A model generated the notes under the pieces. It was not told the origin of the DNA, did not search any database, and was given only the letters and a program-made list of their open reading frames with translations. This document shows, one piece after another, positions 12,901 to 26,878 of a stretch of 64,000 nucleotides of DNA. The position numbers were made by a program, and so were the translations under genes. Numbering within the stretch: position 1 is the first letter of the stretch; each line of letters begins with the position of its first letter. The stretch is from Plectrocnemia conspersa. Its lineage: Eukaryota > Arthropoda > Insecta > Trichoptera > Polycentropodidae. The stretch lies in the NCBI GenBank assembly GCA_009617715.1, contig VTFK01000543.1:62001-126000 (forward strand), given 5' to 3'.

Positions 12901-14499
12901 TGTAGACTAATCAAACCAAATCGGCAATTGGTAATGTCAAGAGATATATTATATTACATATAAAGATATTTTTAATGCAGACATCTTCAATATGTTTACT
13001 CTTCAACGTCATTAATAATAAACAATAACTTTCACTAGCTCATATTCGTGCTAGTTATATGTATATATTCTGTTTTTCGGTAACAATATCCATTGCCAAT
13101 AATTTATTTATAGGTAATGAAAAATATACAACATAAAACATACCCAAATCTCCTAAAATATTCATAGTTAAATAATTATTTTTCATCACACACTTTAAAC
13201 GCTCGCCATAAATTTGCCAAGGCTCGCCAAGGGGCCGGTTGGCGACCCCTCACGTTTTAATATTAATATTTCATGCATAGATAATGCTCGCCCGTGGCGG
13301 GGAAGCCTTTCAGCCCTGTCCGCTGCATACCTCATAGGATTAACGTTTCGGCGGACCTTAGCCCAAAACCCTCGTAAGTCATAATAACGCCATGGGAAGC
13401 CAGAACGGAGACTTAAACGGATTCGTACCTACAGTATACGCAGTACGTATGGTGGGTGATGCATGGCGGAATACACATGCGACATTTCCGGACGATTATC
13501 GAGAATATTACGCACCCGGGGTGCGTTAAGGACGAACGTATTAGGGTAAGGATGTGATATATCGAGGGGCAATTAAATTATGATACCAACGTGTCGTTTC
13601 GTCGTTATTATCTTAATCTGAAGATCGATAAGATTGGGTATTAATTTAATAGAGATCGTTAGAATATTTTCGGAAAATTTTTGCCAATACATAGTTTTTG
13701 TTATGTTCGATATAAAAATTTATGGTCAATCGAAACTTTTTTTAGTAGGAAGTTTTTCTTAGTAAGAAAATTCAATGGTATAACATAGCCTAGAGTGGAA
13801 TTTGGTAAAACATTTGCGTCAATTTTCATTCGATATACATCTCTATTTCATATATTATACCTCTGTGCTTCCGCGTACATATAGTGCACGTGCTCGCATA
13901 TGAAGTGCACTTCCCAATATCCAAATTCAAAACTCGATATGATATACGTTAATGGGGTGGTGGTTAAAAAGAGAGCCAACTATACGTTTATCGGATACGG
14001 AAGTGCACCCCCGGGGAGTGTACCTGACCGTCGGGTACACCCACTTCATAACAACTGTCAAAAACAGCTGTCTACTATGGTCAACCGGTTTTTGTGACCG
14101 TAAACCACCGATACCATAATTCACGTACCGATTCGTCGGGATGAGGTTTACTCTACGGTATTTGATAGTCTGCGTAATATCGCATTTAGTAGAGAAATGG
14201 ACGCTTTTTTCATTGTATTCACTATAACTGATTTGCCTAAAAATAGTGATTTTTTTAATTACAATCAATCTACATAGATTAGATTTTTTTAGCTTTTCAT
14301 AATCTCAATAATAAATATATATGTGATTAATTTAAACCGAGATAGGTTGCTATGAAATTAAGCATAATGCAACAATTAGGATACTAATTCTTAAATATAA
14401 ATAAGAACAATATTTTCATATTAAATAATTTTTTAGAGGTGTCCAACCCGTAGCAAGCGTAAAAATTAAATTAATATTAATTTTTTTTTCATTATTTTT
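9941..14499. other. no recognised gene; island at 13200-14130
   Basis: 9941-13190 is very AT-rich, apart from a repeat copy at 11935-12060, a long T tract near 12510-12527, and paired ACCGGTAATACC phrases at 12560-12610 that look like transposon debris. 13200-14130 is GC-richer, with clustered GTGCAC motifs (GAAGTGCACTTC palindrome at 13902-13913) and CpG-bearing blocks; no coding signature. Confidence 0.55.
11935..12060 (-). repeat. dispersed repeat, three copies (copy 2)
   Basis: Reverse orientation to 7050-7205. The shared segment is TATTCCAATGAAATATATTC ... TTACTCATTATTTAGTGTCAGTTACGATT followed by GAGAAAGGAGTGCGTA, the last also found at 18610-18640. Confidence 0.55.
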
Positions 14500-14755
14500 A
14501 GCATTTATTTTTAGAAACATTATATGATTTTAATTTTTCATATGTAGATATACATTTACACTGATTATTATTTATTTACATGCGATGTGTAAAAAAGTTA
14601 CATTGAATATGTATTTACAATGAAGTTTATATTTTCACTAGTGAATTCCAAATACATTTTCACCAGTAAATATATATTTCTATAGTGAAATTATATGCTG
14701 CTCTAAAATGTTAATAAGTTCGATTTGACAGTTGTTAAACGTCCATTTGTAACGA
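14500..14755 (+). repeat. repeat B, upstream of repeat A
   Basis: Same family as 50060-50395: TTATTTATTTACATGCGATGT, ATTTTCACTAGTGAA, ACATTTTCACCAGTAAATAT, ATGCTGCTCTAAAATG, TTTGACAGTTG-(T/C)AAACGTCCATTTG. B is followed by A in both places. Confidence 0.7.
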
Positions 14756-14925
14756 GCGTTCCCACCGCGACGGCAACGGCACGATTTTATTGCTTTTGAC
14801 GTGGATTTTTGACTTTGCGCTCTCCTATTGGTCCAAATTTGGTTTTGATAGGCTTCAACAATATTTTTTTTTAAATATATAATATGAACGCTAGATAACT
14901 GAGCGTGTCCACTACGATCGTGTTT
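14756..14925 (+). repeat. repeat unit A (copy 2)
   Basis: GAGCGTTCCCACCGCGACGG, CACGATTTTATTGCTTTTGACG, GCGCTCTCCTATTGGTCC, and end ATATGAACGCTAGATAAC. Directly abuts repeat B on its left. Confidence 0.75.
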
Positions 14926-17900
14926 TAAGCGAACATCTATTACCAATATTTAGCTATTGATAATATGGGTTACAATGGTTAAAATAAATTATTGTGCAGC
15001 CCTTGACAATTTTTTTTTCTGGCAATGCGGCTCAGAAGATCCAAAAGATTGAACACCCTTAATTTACCGCATTGTAGTAAGATGGCATATAATAAAATAT
15101 CATATCTGATAAAACCGCTATCCAAAAAATCCATAAAAACATAACATTCTAATCTATTCCCTAGAAGTTTACTATGTAACTGCTACTGTTACACAGTAAA
15201 TCACTTACCATCTCAAGTGTCTATTACAAATTGCATATTCCTCGTGGGTTTCCTTTACTCTATTTCTATATTGATATGTATAAATATTTTTTCATTATTA
15301 TTTTATTTTACATTTATTAAAACTGTCACACCCTTGAAGCTGCGTATATATCTGAATAAAAAAAATATTTCGCATAAAAGTAATAAATTGAAACCGAGGG
15401 GAAAAATAAATACAAAACTTTTCTCATTCAAACATTAACAACTCAATTGTAATGTGCTGTTTCAAAAAAAAATATATTAAATATATATATAAATATATAA
15501 AACCCACCCATTTTTAAATATATATGGTAAATAATATTTCAAATAATTTAACCAATGTTTAATCAAGTTGAAAATCCCCCAATTATTTATTTTTTATTTA
15601 ATCAATTTTCACATTTCCGAGCGTTGCGTTAAATTTAAACGGGGATCAATCGCCCGGGGGCGGTGTACGTGCATTTGCATTAAACGACTCTGTTTTGTAG
15701 GGGGTGGACGTTTACGAAATATACAGAAATTTAGAATTGCACACGCATTAGCGGATAGATTTATTTCCACGTACCGCCCATGGCATTTACTGAACGCGGG
15801 GAGTGCAATTTCGATACTGGGCACGGGCATTCCAAAACCGCAGACTACTGCTACTGGACAATGGCATCGAACGTAAAGTAATAAAATACATATACTAAGC
15901 TAAATAAAAAAAAGTAAAGAGAATTTATTTATCCTGGGCAAGATACATACAAAGATGTACGAAGTGTGGCTATTATGTAAAATAGCTAAAAAAATGCGCA
16001 CATGAATCTAAAAAAAGCTACAGTATTGTTAACTTTACCAATGCTGTCTTCATTATATAATATAATATAATTTTGAGAAGTTCATTAGTAAATCTTTAAT
16101 AATACACTAATTTAAAAATCAAAAAAGTGTGGGGTTTCAGCCATCTTCACTATTCGTTATAATTTAGAGGTCATTCTAACGACCATTTCGAACAAACTTG
16201 AACGTCTCGAAAAGTATCGAATCACACACAATATTTTCACAACAATTTAAAACCTATTTGCGATTTGCTTTTTCACTTTAACAGCTTCAATCCCCAATTC
16301 ACCTGACCTAAAATTCACTCTTATTATGTATTATGGCCTTATTTAAAAAATAAATGCTTCTCTCAGGATAAATACATTGTTGCAATATCATGAATTATGA
16401 ATACAAAATATCCATATATGTATAGTATTACAATAGAAAATAATATTTGGGGGCTTCTGCACAATATCTTACAATTTATGTCACTCTAACGATCATTTAA
16501 ACACACATAAAGAGAGATCAACCCATCTTGAAAGCGAGACCATACACACGAGAAATCTAAATTGGAAATATTTCACGAATTATCTAATTAACAACCGTCC
16601 CAAGACATTACTCACTTATAAGTACCTGCTAAAACACTCCACTTTGTTTGGAAAGGATGCGCGCTATACAATACGGTCTATCCTGCGCATATTAATATTG
16701 TCTTCCACCCTTTGGTTACCAATCAAAGGAATGGCCATCCAGACCATTTTTATTTAAAAACGTAAAAACATTTCGTATGTGTGTCCAAGAAGATATGCAA
16801 TTAGCTCGTAAATATCTTAAAACAAAAACACATTGCCAAGTGTTCCACGAAATCACAACAATTCAATTCAATCGACATTTAAACGAAAATAGTGTTATTC
16901 AAACTGATATATTTAAAGCGTGTATTAATGGTAATTTTTCATCACGCGATATTTTCCCTCTGTATTTTGTTCTTATAATTTTTTTACCTTTTAACTCAAA
17001 AGGTCTCTGACATAAAGGTATTATTTTCAAATAATAGTTTTAATATGACAATATTTTTAAATGGTTTACAAATTCTTAACATTTTTTTTTTTTAGATAGT
17101 ATTTAGATAGATAGATAGTCATTTATATTGTTAACAAATTCCAGTATTTAAAAGTAATTCATTAACCTTGAAAAAAAACTAATAACTTTTCATTCACAAG
17201 TATTGAGATTCAGTTTATTTTATTAGATACACAAAACATTTACTTATTATATTTTAATTACACTATCAAATATAGTAGTAATATTTATTTTTGTATCTAC
17301 TAATAACATTAAACAGATAATAGAAACATGCTCGTTTATGCTTAAAGCTAACATTCTATCTGTCTTATAACTTTCAAGTCAATTAAATAAAATATTTCAT
17401 AAAATATTAATTTTACATTTAATCGGCACTATATTTTATTATTATTTTTTATTAATCAAGTATATTTTTTTAATGTTATTTAATTAAATCTTTGAAATAC
17501 TTTCAGAAATAATAAAATTTTGCTTTTGTATATATTTTTAATTAAAAGATTAATTCAAAGCATCATCGAATCATTTCACCGAATTACCATTGCATTGAGT
17601 CGGTTTTTTTAAAGACGTACTTCGCGTCTAGACTTTAGACTTTCAAAGGGCCACTTTCGACTGAATTTTTCATTAAAACCTTATCGCTTTCCTTTCATTC
17701 CCCAGTTCTCTTTCTCTGTATCGCTTTATATTCAATTACGCTTTTTTTCCTCTCCGTTTCGCCGGCGAAAAGCGCGTAATTATTATTTTAAAACGTGTTT
17801 ACTCGGCCGCTTTGAGATGCAAAACTCGGTTTCTGTTATTGTTATTCCCAACCACCCTCTCTTCGTTCGGCCATTTTTGCAGATTCACCTTGATTTTTTT

Positions 17901-18639
17901 TTATCTTTCGAATACGGAGAAAGCGGCGAAATAAATGGCAGTCGTTTGAATAATTATCACTTGCTTAAATGCATTCGTCCCCTGGCTACAACACAACGTG
18001 ACCCTCGGAAAGGGTCTGGATGTGGAGGAGACGCCATCTGCACCGACATACCAGATACTACCACCATCCCACCAATTACCAAGCCGCTAATATACTCACT
18101 TGCACAATTTTGAGTGTGTATTTGTCAGTGGGGTGGTAAAAATCTCGTGACATGTTTTTTGTATCGATTTTCATCCCAGGATAATATAATATTATCTGGT
18201 ATTAAATAAATTGTTCTGGCTCAGCTATATAAATATAATAATTCATAGATTCAACATAAAAAAACAATATACAATTATTTTGTGAACGTGGTGGATGTAT
18301 GATAATAACATTTCTGCATATCAAATACTTGATAGCTACATGTATAATAGTTGCGCGTTGTATTTATTTAAAAAAAATATTGTATTTATTTAAAAAAAAA
18401 AAAAAAATAATAAATAAATATTATTGCGATATACTAAAATAATAAACGTGCAATAATTAAAATAAAATAATATAAATAAATCACACTTTAATTACATATA
18501 AATACTACATCGCTTGTTTTGAAGCAAAAAACTATTTTTTTATATTTTATTTCGATGCAAGTTATGTTTTTTTAAATATGTATGTCGCATTTTGAACAAA
18601 CAGATTTACAATTTTTTACGCACTCCTTTTTCATAAGGC
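14926..18639. other. no recognised gene; islands at 15640-15870 and 17600-18115
   Basis: The islands are GC-richer than their surroundings and carry open frames of about 100 codons without recognisable domains or splice partners. The 15640 island includes TGCATTTGCATTAAA, an octamer-like site. A TAGA-rich tract lies at 17095-17120. The rest is AT-rich. Confidence 0.5.
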
Positions 18640-18997
18640 TCTTTCGGATAATCGTAACTGTCAAAAAATAATGCGTAACATATTATATTGGAATAAATTG
18701 ACGAATGCTATTCTGGCCCCTGGTATAAAAATTTAAGAGGCATCCAGAAGCGATCGATCAAAGACGATGTTGTCCTAGATTTGGCGTCGAAATTTTCGAA
18801 AAAAAAAATTTTGCAACCACTTATTGAACTTACTTGAAAACGATCAAAGATCGCTTTTAATATGATTTTATTTTTTAACACTTCTACTTTCTGTGGTAAC
18901 AACACTATTTTTTTTAAATCTCAATCCAAGAACCAATTTAGTTTTGAACCAATCTTCGGTGCTCTTTTTTGGTTATAATAATCAACAGAAAGATTTT
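18640..18997 (-). pseudogene. second jerky-like transposase remnant joined to a dispersed repeat
   Basis: On the minus strand, 18997-18930 reads KNLSVDYYNQKRAPK, which parallels NLSVYYYNQNEA of the fragment at 4146-4445 and nearly matches it at DNA level (TAATAATCAACAGAAAGATTT). Downstream, 18800-18640 matches repeats at 7050-7205 (opposite strand) and 11935-12060 (same strand), sharing a GTCAGTTACGATT core. Too broken to tell whether the two parts were one transposon. Confidence 0.55.
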
Positions 18998-21329
18998 TAT
19001 TTCAATCCCTTTACAATGTTTGTTTTATATATAACAACAGACGCGGATTCTGATTCATAAAAAATTGCAATTATATTTTTATAAAAATACTAATTTATTT
19101 CAAGCATCCGTATAATTAAGAGTAGACTGTACTGATAAGATATGAATAAATTTCTATCGTTGATGAGCGATTTACTTTAATTTAAACAAATATGTCTAAT
19201 TCAAAAATGATCATGAGTTCATGACAATATTAATATTCAGTAACTAAAATTTATTTTCGGTTATGTATTTCTAAAGCTGTTTAATCAAATATGAATAATA
19301 TTCCATTGTACAGACCCATAAATCGCCCAGCCACAATATATTATGTCCACCGCCTCGGCATAATTATTATCTGTCGACGTTATGCAAGTTGCGCCACCAT
19401 AATAATTGTAACGCTGTCGCAGGGCACATTTACTAGATACGTGCACCCCATTTGGTCCACGGCACAGACCGTCTTATCTACCCTCAGCATCCACGCCACT
19501 GTAGAGCGTCATGGCGGCTGGTCATTATCTGCAAACCGCCGATTCAATTAATACTCACTACGTTATCTGCAGCGCTGCCTCTATTCCGTTTATCGGGCAG
19601 CTTCGTGATTTCGCCGATGTCACTATACATTGCCATCGACAAGTTTGTATCTGCGTGTACAGTTGAAAAGTTGAAAATAAAAATAGATACGTAGAAATGT
19701 TTGGAAACTTTTGCAATTTCCGCGCGGCGAAAAGTGCACCGGTCGACGACAAATAAACGGAAAACCGGAAATGTAAACTGGTTCAAGTTGAAACGGAAAA
19801 GTTTTATTTGAACGTGTATCTATCTACCTTCAAATTATCAAGTTTATATTGGTATAAGCAAAGATCTTTCAAGTTTTTCGATATGTACATCATATACTTT
19901 TATTTAGATCCAATTTTCATTTTCAACTAGCAATAATCACGCGAATTTATAATAAAATATAATATAAACATAGAAGCTCTAAATTCACCTACGCATTTTT
20001 CTACACTCGTGCATCAGATATATTAGATATTTTGTATCTAAAAAAAAATTACTGAGTGCAAACGACATTGAAGTTCATGCTACCCTCTCAACTAATCACA
20101 GCTCAGTTATATTTTCATTCGTCTTAAACAACTCTAATCAAATTAAACAATATACGTCTAAAATAATATGGCATTATTTTCCTTATTGTTAAGGAATCCC
20201 TTCCGGAAGCCAACAGCTTAAACAATGAAATATAATATATATCAACAGTGAAATTAATTTAATTAAAGAGACTATCAAACAATCTATTGAACGCTGCACA
20301 ATTAAAAATAAAATAATTAAAATAGACCAAATTATCGTAAAAAATAATTAAAATAGACCCTTAACCGACCGAAATAAAATGTGGCTAAATTATCGTAACA
20401 AAATATTATAGCCCCAGATATGATTTTAAATTACGTTTTTAAAAAATCTCTGTTTTTTACATTACAAAAAAATCTTGATTTTTTGGTTTATTTCTTCATC
20501 GTATAATATTTTCGTTTTTATATATGATTTTAAATTACGTTTTAAAAAACTATCACTAGTTTTTTTATACATATTATAGGAATTTACTATAGGTGAATAG
20601 TACTTATTTGATAAACCACGCCTAGTCCACATCGCGACAATTTTTTTGTCCTTCGATGCAAATACTATAATATTAATAATCAGATAATAAGGAACCGCTC
20701 CGTGTGAGAATCTTTTCACAGAGTTACGTCATAAAATTTGCCTCTCGGCGAATTTAAATTCGTTTTTTTAATAATCCAAATAAGGTTTTATGTAAGTAAG
20801 CAACAAAAAAAATATAAGGAAGCAACAGCTTTTATTGACAATTTCCTCTACGATTCAGGCATAAATGCGGAAACCTAAAATTACTTTGTAATCAATCGAA
20901 ATATATCGATCCGTTTTAGCCCTCAGATTATTCGCGTCCATTATAACAAATCATTATCATATTGGAGTTTATTATCTGCAATTATGATCCAGTTCCCTGT
21001 GCATCAATAATAATAAGATTTTTACAATAATATACTGTATTATTATAATCATATACTATACTATTATTATAATATTTATTTTTTTTTTTATCAATTTTTT
21101 TTAAGAATTCTTATTTATCGATAATTGGAAAAACATTAAAAATTCAGAATGCTTAGTCGTATCGTTTGATTTATGTAGCATTTACATGAAATTGATTTTA
21201 TTCAACCAACGAATTAATACTTGCAAAATAATTAATGATAAAAACATTATTAAGTCATTGCTTCTTATATTCTTATTTTTTTAATTGATTAGCAAATGTT
21301 CAAAGAAATCAAAACGATATATTTGCTCA

Positions 21330-21510
21330 TCATAATTCCGAGTCGGTCATTAAAATTATATCGTCCAACAATATTTTCGGAATGTTAATCGTAAATCTCT
21401 GTCCCTTTTTTAACTACCTGCTCTGAATGAAACTGAAAATTCAGTGTATTAATTACGTCTGTTAACAATTTTAGTGGTTGTAAATCATTAAAAATATTCG
21501 TATATTTTTT
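21330..21510 (+). repeat. dispersed repeat F, copy 1
   Basis: TTAACTACCTGCTCTGAATG, GAAAATTCAG-G-ATTAATT and CATTAAAAATATTCGTAT. It is repeated directly about 545 bp downstream and inversely at 35990-36160. Confidence 0.6.
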
Positions 21511-21884
21511 TTTAAGAAATTTAGAGAAAAAAAATACTAATTGTAGATCTCTTTAAATTGTTAATGTTCCAGAAGAAGCACTTCTTAAATTTTTATTCAA
21601 TTATTAACCACGCTTTGAATTTAGGAACAAACTTTGTACAAATATTTTTAGATGTCAAGAGCTGCAATGGTTTTTAAAACCGTGCACGACAAATCGATGA
21701 AGTTACTGTTTTATGCAACAACTTATCCATGTAATTTTTTTCCACTAAATTGAACCTAAAATTAAAGCACAAAAAAGCTACTTAACAGTTTTAAAACTGC
21801 TTTAACAGCAAACTTTTATGTTATTATGTCAGATGAAACAATTCCTTACATAATATAATATAAATTTAATAATAAACTATTTAG

Positions 21885-22065
21885 AATGAAAATATTTGCT
21901 AATTGTATATATTATTAAAGTCGGTCGTAAATCTTAAATGATAAGAAATACCTCTCCTTTTTAACTACCTGTTCTTAATGCAGCTGCGAATTCAGCAGAT
22001 TAATTGCACTACTTTTCTTAAAAATTACTGTTGTTGTAAACCATTAAAAATATTCGTATGAATTT
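21885..22065 (+). repeat. dispersed repeat F, copy 2
   Basis: AAAGTCGGTCGTAAATCTTAAAT, TTAACTACCTGTTCTTAATG, GCGAATTCAGCAGATTAATT, CATTAAAAATATTCGTATGAA. A direct repeat of 21330-21510, ending next to repeat A at 22118. Confidence 0.6.
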
Positions 22066-22117
22066 GATTTTAAAAAATAAAAGTAATAAGAAATCTGTAT
22101 TTTACTTTTTTACGTCG

Positions 22118-22415
22118 TAGTGGGAATGTTGCAGTTTTATTGCTTTTGACGTGGATTTTTGACTTCTGAGAAGGGATAATTGTTTTTTGCGCTTCTATTG
22201 GGCAAAATTCTGTTTATATTTGCTTCACCGCGATGGCACGATTTTATTGCTTTTAACCTGGACTAAAAATTTACTATATGGCAACACTGAGCAGCAAAGA
22301 AAAACGACTAATTATTAGATAAATATTATGAGTAGATTTTTTTATTAATTTTTAATGCCTAATTAAAATATTATAAAATATGATTTCAGAAAATATGTCG
22401 CAACGGTTGCTAATT
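22118..22415 (+). repeat. repeat unit A (copy 3) with extended end
   Basis: TTTTATTGCTTTTGACGTGG, CTTCTGAGAAGGGATAATTG and a second unit start at 22228 (CCGCGATGGCACGATTTTAT). It is followed by about 150 bp (GGCAACACTGAGCAGCAAAG ... AAATATGTCGCAACGG) that is repeated in inverse orientation at 34508-34707. Confidence 0.7.
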
Positions 22416-24255
22416 TTTATATTTATTTGTAGCATAGATAGGGTTAACCAGTAAATATTATTATTTATTTAAGAAATTATTAATTAAAAAATATATAAAG
22501 TATCATTTTTATCATGTGGCCCGGAATCATTGTTTTCCCAGGCTTCGCTCTCTGCGGCCCTGTCTATAATGCATATATCAAAATCTGATATCTATATCAA
22601 ATTATTTTCCTTCGCCTTTTATTATTGCTTATGACTCGGAATAATCTGCGTATTTAGACGAAAAGATTTCTCAAAAGCTAGCTCTTACCTCTTGAATAAA
22701 AATCCATTAGTGCAGGACTCCTTTAGCTTTTTCTTTTATACACAACCTTTCATTCAACCTTCTTAGCACACAGTAAATGGTTACCCTTTTATGTCGTCAA
22801 TTTCTATTTTACTATTTCGTCCATGTTTCAAGCCTCATAAATACCCTCTTCTATTAATGAAATATGCTTACATCTATATTTAATTAACATTAAATTAAAA
22901 ACCCGCATATACGCCAGTTCCTATACCATAATCATAAAGCTTAAACAAAAATTAGATCCATGTAATAAATTTATATTCAGAGCCTGTTTTTGTCTAACGT
23001 TAATGTGCATGCATATCCTTCCAAATCCTTGATCCCATGATTAATTGACTGCCAAATTATGACGTTGTATTTGCATATGCGAGAGTCCCACTTCATTCTT
23101 TAATGGCGCTCGGGGGCTGATTCCCCCTAATTTGAAACTCCCCTCTCGACACCATATCCTAGGTATCGTTCCCCTTCTCGACGTGACCATCATTTGTGCG
23201 CCTGGGATTAAAAACCGTAAATTTCTACATATGTATACACATAAACATGATTCTCCTGTCCGAGTTGCACTCGCGTGGTCTCGTTTCGTCGGCGTTTTTC
23301 ATTTTAATTAGGGTAATCCGTAATTTACATCGCGAATAATATCCACCCCTATCTTTTGGCGTAATGCACCACATTTGTTTTTAAATTTATACATACATAT
23401 TTGCTATTTGGCAACACCCTACGTTCTTTTTTTTTATATATATATATATATTATACATTAATCTTATGTTTAAGAATTTGTATAATACAATGGACTGCAA
23501 ATTAATTAAAAATTAAGCGTTTAATGTTCTGCGTCATTCGCAACATATGATATCAATCTGTATATGACAAGTTAGACGTTTTAAACAAATCGTTTGTTTT
23601 GATCTTATTCATGTGGCAATATCATATGAATAGACAAATATTTGCTACATACTCGAACGTCTTGAAGCACAAAATTTTGGTCAGCCTAAGATATTACTAG
23701 ATCACTCTAAATTTTGATGTAGAATTTTTGTATCATATATTATCTCTACTCGATATCTATTAGTAATAAAACTAACAACATCGAACAGAGGAACTGACAT
23801 TTTATTTTATTTGAAAGACTTTTTACAAGTCTGAAGGAAATAATTTTACTGAGGTTTTCTATATTTTTGCGTATTCTAATATTTATTTTTTATTTATCTA
23901 GACACTCTTTGTGAATAAAACAAAGCCAAAGTATTAGCGAGTGCTCCTCCGTGATGTATGGCTCTCGGTCCTGAGGGTCGAAATTAAAACTGGGAAAGAT
24001 CGCGTTTCGTCTGAATCCCCCTATCTACATTTTACAACCCCTCTTTGTAATGGCGTTGATAAATTAATAAATTATATCGATCGGGCTTTTTCATACAAAT
24101 TAAAAGTCTAATTCGAATTTAAAGAACGTTATCGCTCGTCGTCAGGCTACTGTGCCATATCAACCAAAGCGTGAATTATTCAAAGGATTAATTTCGGCAC
24201 ACTTTCGGCACAATAATCTCCCTTTGATTCGACGAAGACTCGACTTATTAAATAG

Positions 24256-24334
24256 TCGAAAATCCCCATTGTTCCGCCGTGGGGATTTTCGAATTCGCAT
24301 TGTTGCCGATTCGACAATGAAACAATGCGGATTC
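24256..24334. repeat. two consecutive hairpins
   Basis: 13 bp perfect arms 24256-24268 / 24280-24292 (TCGAAAATCCCCA, 11 nt loop), then 14 bp arms 24291-24304 / 24321-24334 with one G-T type mismatch and a 16 nt loop. Lies in a GC-richer island. Confidence 0.8.
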
Positions 24335-25199
24335 AAGTTTCGCTTTTACCTGTCTGTGTGGATGTGATAACGGTTCAATTTTTACATATTTTTTGCATAG
24401 ATACACGTTTGTGCTGTACGTGGACCGATTCAACCCTTCACTTTTCGCTGTTTTTTTAAACCGTTCGTTTATGTATCGAATGTATATACGCTAAAATCAC
24501 AACCCTCTGATATTCCTATAAAGCCTATGTGGTGTCATTCGCAGAATTTATTTATGTTTCGCATCGTTGAAAATTCATATACTTTTATTTTATTTTTTAA
24601 TAATACAGGTACATTGTATCTTAATTAAATATAATTTAATTTAAAGTATATTAATATTTACATCATATTCGATCATTGTAGTACACATGAATTTTACCGA
24701 TTTGAATTCATATGCATTTTTTCTCAATTGATTAATTTTAATATCCGTAATAATATATTTTTTGGCTATTTATTTATTTATATAATTGAATTAAATTAAG
24801 ACCATCGTGACTTGACTTAACTTTAAAAAAAATATATTTCTCTTTTAATTTGTTTAAATGATCGTTGGAATGCCCTCTAAATTATAACAATTGGTGCAAG
24901 TGGTTGAAACTCCTACAAAGTGGATAAAACGATTTGTGAATAAAGATAGAGAGAAAGTTTATTAAGGGCAAAATAAAAATGTACTAGTTATTATATATTT
25001 AGTATCAATGAAGGACTAGCTTTTGCAAATTATAAACCAAAACAAGTAATCCAATAATAATGAAACAATTTTCCAAAAACAGTAATAACATCAATTATAT
25101 AATTAAATAAATAAAATCGAAGGAAATATTTACAATTAGCAATTTTTTTTAATACATATTTATAATATATTCTCTATGAGCTGAAAAATTGCTTATTAT

Positions 25200-25440
25200 T
25201 ATAGAATTTTCAATACCAGATATGTACGACCTAGCTCGATTATAATTAATCATCACGATATTCATCCGTGAGATTAGGGAAATCTAGGTCAACCTAATTT
25301 GTGATGATCGATCAGAATTATAATTAAATATTAATTACTAATTTCGATCTCCTAGACACGATAAAAATTTAAAAACACAAAGGTCCGTATTTGATTCAAA
25401 CCCAGATCAATAATCGTCTATTGTGCTAGTTAATAATTTA
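25200..25440 (-). mobile_element. SINE-like element, second copy
   Basis: Shares ATTAATCATCACGATATTCATC, GAGATTAGGGAAATCTAGG, TGTGATGATCGATCAGAATTAT, GACACGATAAAAATT-AAAACAC and TTTGATTCAAACCCAG with 46254-46600. Minus-strand orientation is inferred from the B-box-like end. Confidence 0.6.
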
Positions 25441-26878
25441 TCTTGCAACAATTAAGCAAAGTACTTCTTTTATATATGAAAATATCAATGCTTTCCTTCA
25501 GTTTTCATACTTGTTATATCTACCTTAATTTTAGTTAATATAATAGTTTGATCGAATTATATCATTTACATACTATGCATTTATTTTGAACTTATAAAAT
25601 AATTATAACTATTATTTGAAATTAAAAACGTTTGCATTAATATTCTGAGTCTACTCATATAATTATTAAAATATAAAAAAATTGTCTGTGCATAAATCAA
25701 ATGTCGAAAATATTTTTCCAGAGTTATAAATTAACTGTATTTCATCAATCGCGTATATATTTTTGGAATCATTATTATGAAAAATGGGGAAAATAATTTC
25801 AAATACATTTAACCGAAATTCGGCGTTGAGCCATTGAATGGCGTAGTAAATTCAGACGTTTCAAAATATTACGCACAGATCATTGCACACGCATCCACCG
25901 TTTCGCGCCCCTGCCTTTCCAGAAAAGTTCTTTTCTTCTCCCCTCTCTGCCTAAGTAAGCATAAACGGTACTAAAAGACTGTTTAGCAAATTACCAAAAG
26001 GAAACTTATACCTCGTCAGAAATAAGCCTTTGTGGAATCAGTTTGATGTATTCGCCGAAATATTAAATTTTATTTGACTCTGAATATATATGTAAGAATT
26101 GATTAGACAATGATATAAACCGGCGTCGAAATAAACCATTGCGAAGTAGCGTAATCGGGTTACCGAGCGGTTAAGTTGCCGTGAAACGTTGTTAAGTAAA
26201 CTCTAAGCCACTACACCAGACAAAATGTTCGGTTCGAGGGACCATAAATGAGATGATAGCCCGAGGCCGAGTCGCCATTTTACTATTCAAACTAACCGAG
26301 GAATTGCTTTAAGATCTCTCATAAATATTTAAGGGGGGATGCTGTTGAAAATTTCGCGGCTCAACCGAAGCGATGAGACCTAAATGGTTCGAGTTGGTAA
26401 GATAACAATAAGAGGCGAAATTTAATGTTTGATTGGATGAAAAAGGTTTCAAGGAATACGTTCATTCTTAGATATCTCAAACGTATTAAAATTAATAATA
26501 ATTAATAAAATATGTAACAAAATAGTTAATTTAAAATACTTCTTGTTTATAAATATTTAGGAGTTTAAAGCCATATTTAACAAATGTTATTTTTCTAACG
26601 AATTCGATACTATATTGGTTGCATATGTAGTTTAACGCGAGGTAGTATTAAAATTATATTTACATATATCCAGAACCCCTGATTTCGAACACAGTTTATC
26701 AAACGTTCCTTGTTTGTCTCATTACGCCGCGGCGCGTCGAGATTCACCCTGACGAAAGAGCTCGACTTGATGAAATTTTAGGGAGAGTGTGTTTGAATTA
26801 TGGCGACTCGTTAAGCCTCCTTTTATCGCTCATGATGAGTTATATTATTAATTCCGTTCCTTTTTTGTTCGTTCGCAG

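Larger units (their letters stand above)
18998..26878. other. no recognised exon upstream of sprint
   Basis: GC-richer islands at 19310-19790, 22950-23345, 23930-24480 and 25840-26450 alternate with AT-rich DNA and repeats. Any of them could be a promoter, enhancer or non-coding first exon of the long sprint form. I found no open exon with a donor leaving two bases, as 26879 requires. Confidence 0.5.

Noticed and set aside
26140..26235. tRNA-like sequence (CCGAGCGGTTAAG ... GGTTCGAGGGACC)
   Set aside because: A- and B-box-like words are present as in Ser/Leu tRNAs, but the T-arm stem (TTCGG with GACCA) does not pair and no acceptor stem forms. At most a degenerate relic.
26787..26878. ATG-initiated extension upstream of the first exon
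   Set aside because: The in-frame extension is hydrophobic and contains the pyrimidine tract and CAG of a normal acceptor, so it is read as intron.
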